The translations under genes were made by a program, and so were the position numbers. This document shows positions 5,848-6,456 of a DNA stretch of 6,456 bases, piece after piece (the first letter of the stretch is position 1; each line of letters starts with the position of its first letter). Source of the DNA: an uncultured Oscillospiraceae bacterium. Lineage in GTDB: Bacteria > Bacillota > Clostridia > Oscillospirales > Oscillospiraceae. The stretch spans positions 1 to 6,456 of the forward strand of contig CAJTVO010000156.1 of the NCBI GenBank assembly GCA_910579485.1, given 5' to 3'. The notes beneath the pieces are model-generated. The model did not search any database, had not been told where the DNA came from, and saw nothing but the letters and a program-made list of their open reading frames with translations.

Positions 5848-6456
5848 ATGAATTTTGATCAGTACACCCAGAACGCCCAGCAGGCCGTGGCGGACTGTCA
5901 GTCCATCGCCGTTGAGAACGGCCAGCAGCAGCTGGAAGGGGAGCACCTGCATCTGGCCCTGCTGCGCCAGCGGGAGGGCCTGGTGCCCCGGCTGCTGACC
6001 TATATGGGCCTGGACGTGGAGGTCCTGGCCGGGGAGGTCCAGCGGGAGATCGACCGGCTCCCCAAGGTATCCGGCAGCGGCGCGGACCAGCTGTACGCTG
6101 GCCGCCGGTTTGCCCAGCTCCTGGCGGCGGCGGAGCGGACGGCCCGGCAGTTCAAGGATGAGTACGTGTCCGTGGAGCACCTGTACCTGGCCCTGGTAGA
6201 CGAGAGCGGCAGTCCCAGCGCAAAGCTCTTCCGCCAGTACGGCATCGACCGGGAGAAGATACTCCAGGCCCTCACCAAGGTCCGGGGCAGCCAGCGGGTC
6301 ACCAGCCAGAATCCCGAGGAGGGCTACGAGGCCCTGGCCAAGTACGGCCGGGACCTGGTGGAGATGGCCCGGCAGGGCAAGCTGGACCCGGTCATCGGGC
6401 GGGACGCAGAGATCCGGCACACCGTCCAGATCCTGAGCCGCAAGACCAAGAACAAC
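5848..6456 (+). CDS. clpB: ATP-dependent disaggregase ClpB, N-terminal part (cut by window edge)
   Basis: The frame is open from ATG 5848 to the window end (203 codons, no stop), so only the N-terminal quarter of a protein of about 860 residues is present. ClpB is a cytoplasmic hexameric AAA+ chaperone that works with DnaK to pull proteins out of aggregates. Residues 1 to about 145 form the Clp N-domain, two similar helical repeats (GEHLHLALL at 31-39 and SVEHLYLAL at 108-116). A linker is followed by the start of the first AAA+ module, with YGRDLVEMARQGKLDPVIGRD (166-186) and ILSRKTKNN (195-203). The Walker A motif would lie just past the edge. This linker and AAA entry are typical of ClpB; ClpA/C remain less likely alternatives. 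GGAGGAGGT (5832-5840), 7 bases upstream, fixes the start. CIRCE upstream points to HrcA control. Confidence 0.93.
   Translation, partial: MNFDQYTQNAQQAVADCQSIAVENGQQQLEGEHLHLALLRQREGLVPRLLTYMGLDVEVLAGEVQREIDRLPKVSGSGADQLYAGRRFAQLLAAAERTARQFKDEYVSVEHLYLALVDESGSPSAKLFRQYGIDREKILQALTKVRGSQRVTSQNPEEGYEALAKYGRDLVEMARQGKLDPVIGRDAEIRHTVQILSRKTKNN

Overview
This window looks like chromosomal DNA from a GC-rich, gut-type member of the Clostridia (Firmicutes), perhaps an Oscillospiraceae relative. The evidence is strong purine-rich Shine-Dalgarno sites, textbook sigma-A promoters, a CIRCE element, a YxPSE/SLGN-type ABC ATPase, and a soluble multi-PAS hybrid kinase of the kind common in such genomes. 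The lineage is inferred from gene style, not from a marker gene. All recognised genes lie on the + strand. I see no mobile element, CRISPR array, tRNA or rRNA.

Layout. Positions 1-202 are an AT-rich intergenic stretch with no convincing gene. Positions 203-2392 hold a small self-regulated transporter operon: a 19-bp palindrome overlapping the promoter, then a TetR-family repressor, an ABC ATPase and a six-helix ABC-2-type permease. The three genes are joined by two ATGA stop/start overlaps, and a GC-rich hairpin follows. The likely logic is that the repressor binds the palindrome and shuts off its own operon until a ligand, possibly the transported compound, releases it.

Positions 2422-5665 are a separate unit. 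A near-consensus promoter drives one 1052-residue cytoplasmic hybrid histidine kinase. Its order is a degenerate receiver-like domain, three PAS or PAS-like regions, the HisKA dimerisation and phosphoacceptor domain, the ATPase domain, and two intact receivers. No HPt protein, separate response regulator or dedicated target gene is visible, so its output is unknown.

Positions 5711-6456 carry the start of the ClpB disaggregase gene, which runs off the right edge before its first Walker A motif. Upstream is a perfect CIRCE operator (the HrcA heat-shock repressor site) inside a longer 18-bp perfect inverted repeat. A strong promoter lies just downstream of it. CIRCE therefore sits upstream of the -35 box rather than in the leader. 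The same palindrome has flanking A and T runs and may also terminate the kinase transcript.

Most of the window is ordinary, well-understood gene types. I do not see a clear new system. The points most worth a second look are the CIRCE/terminator/promoter arrangement ahead of clpB and the N-terminal pseudo-receiver on the hybrid kinase.
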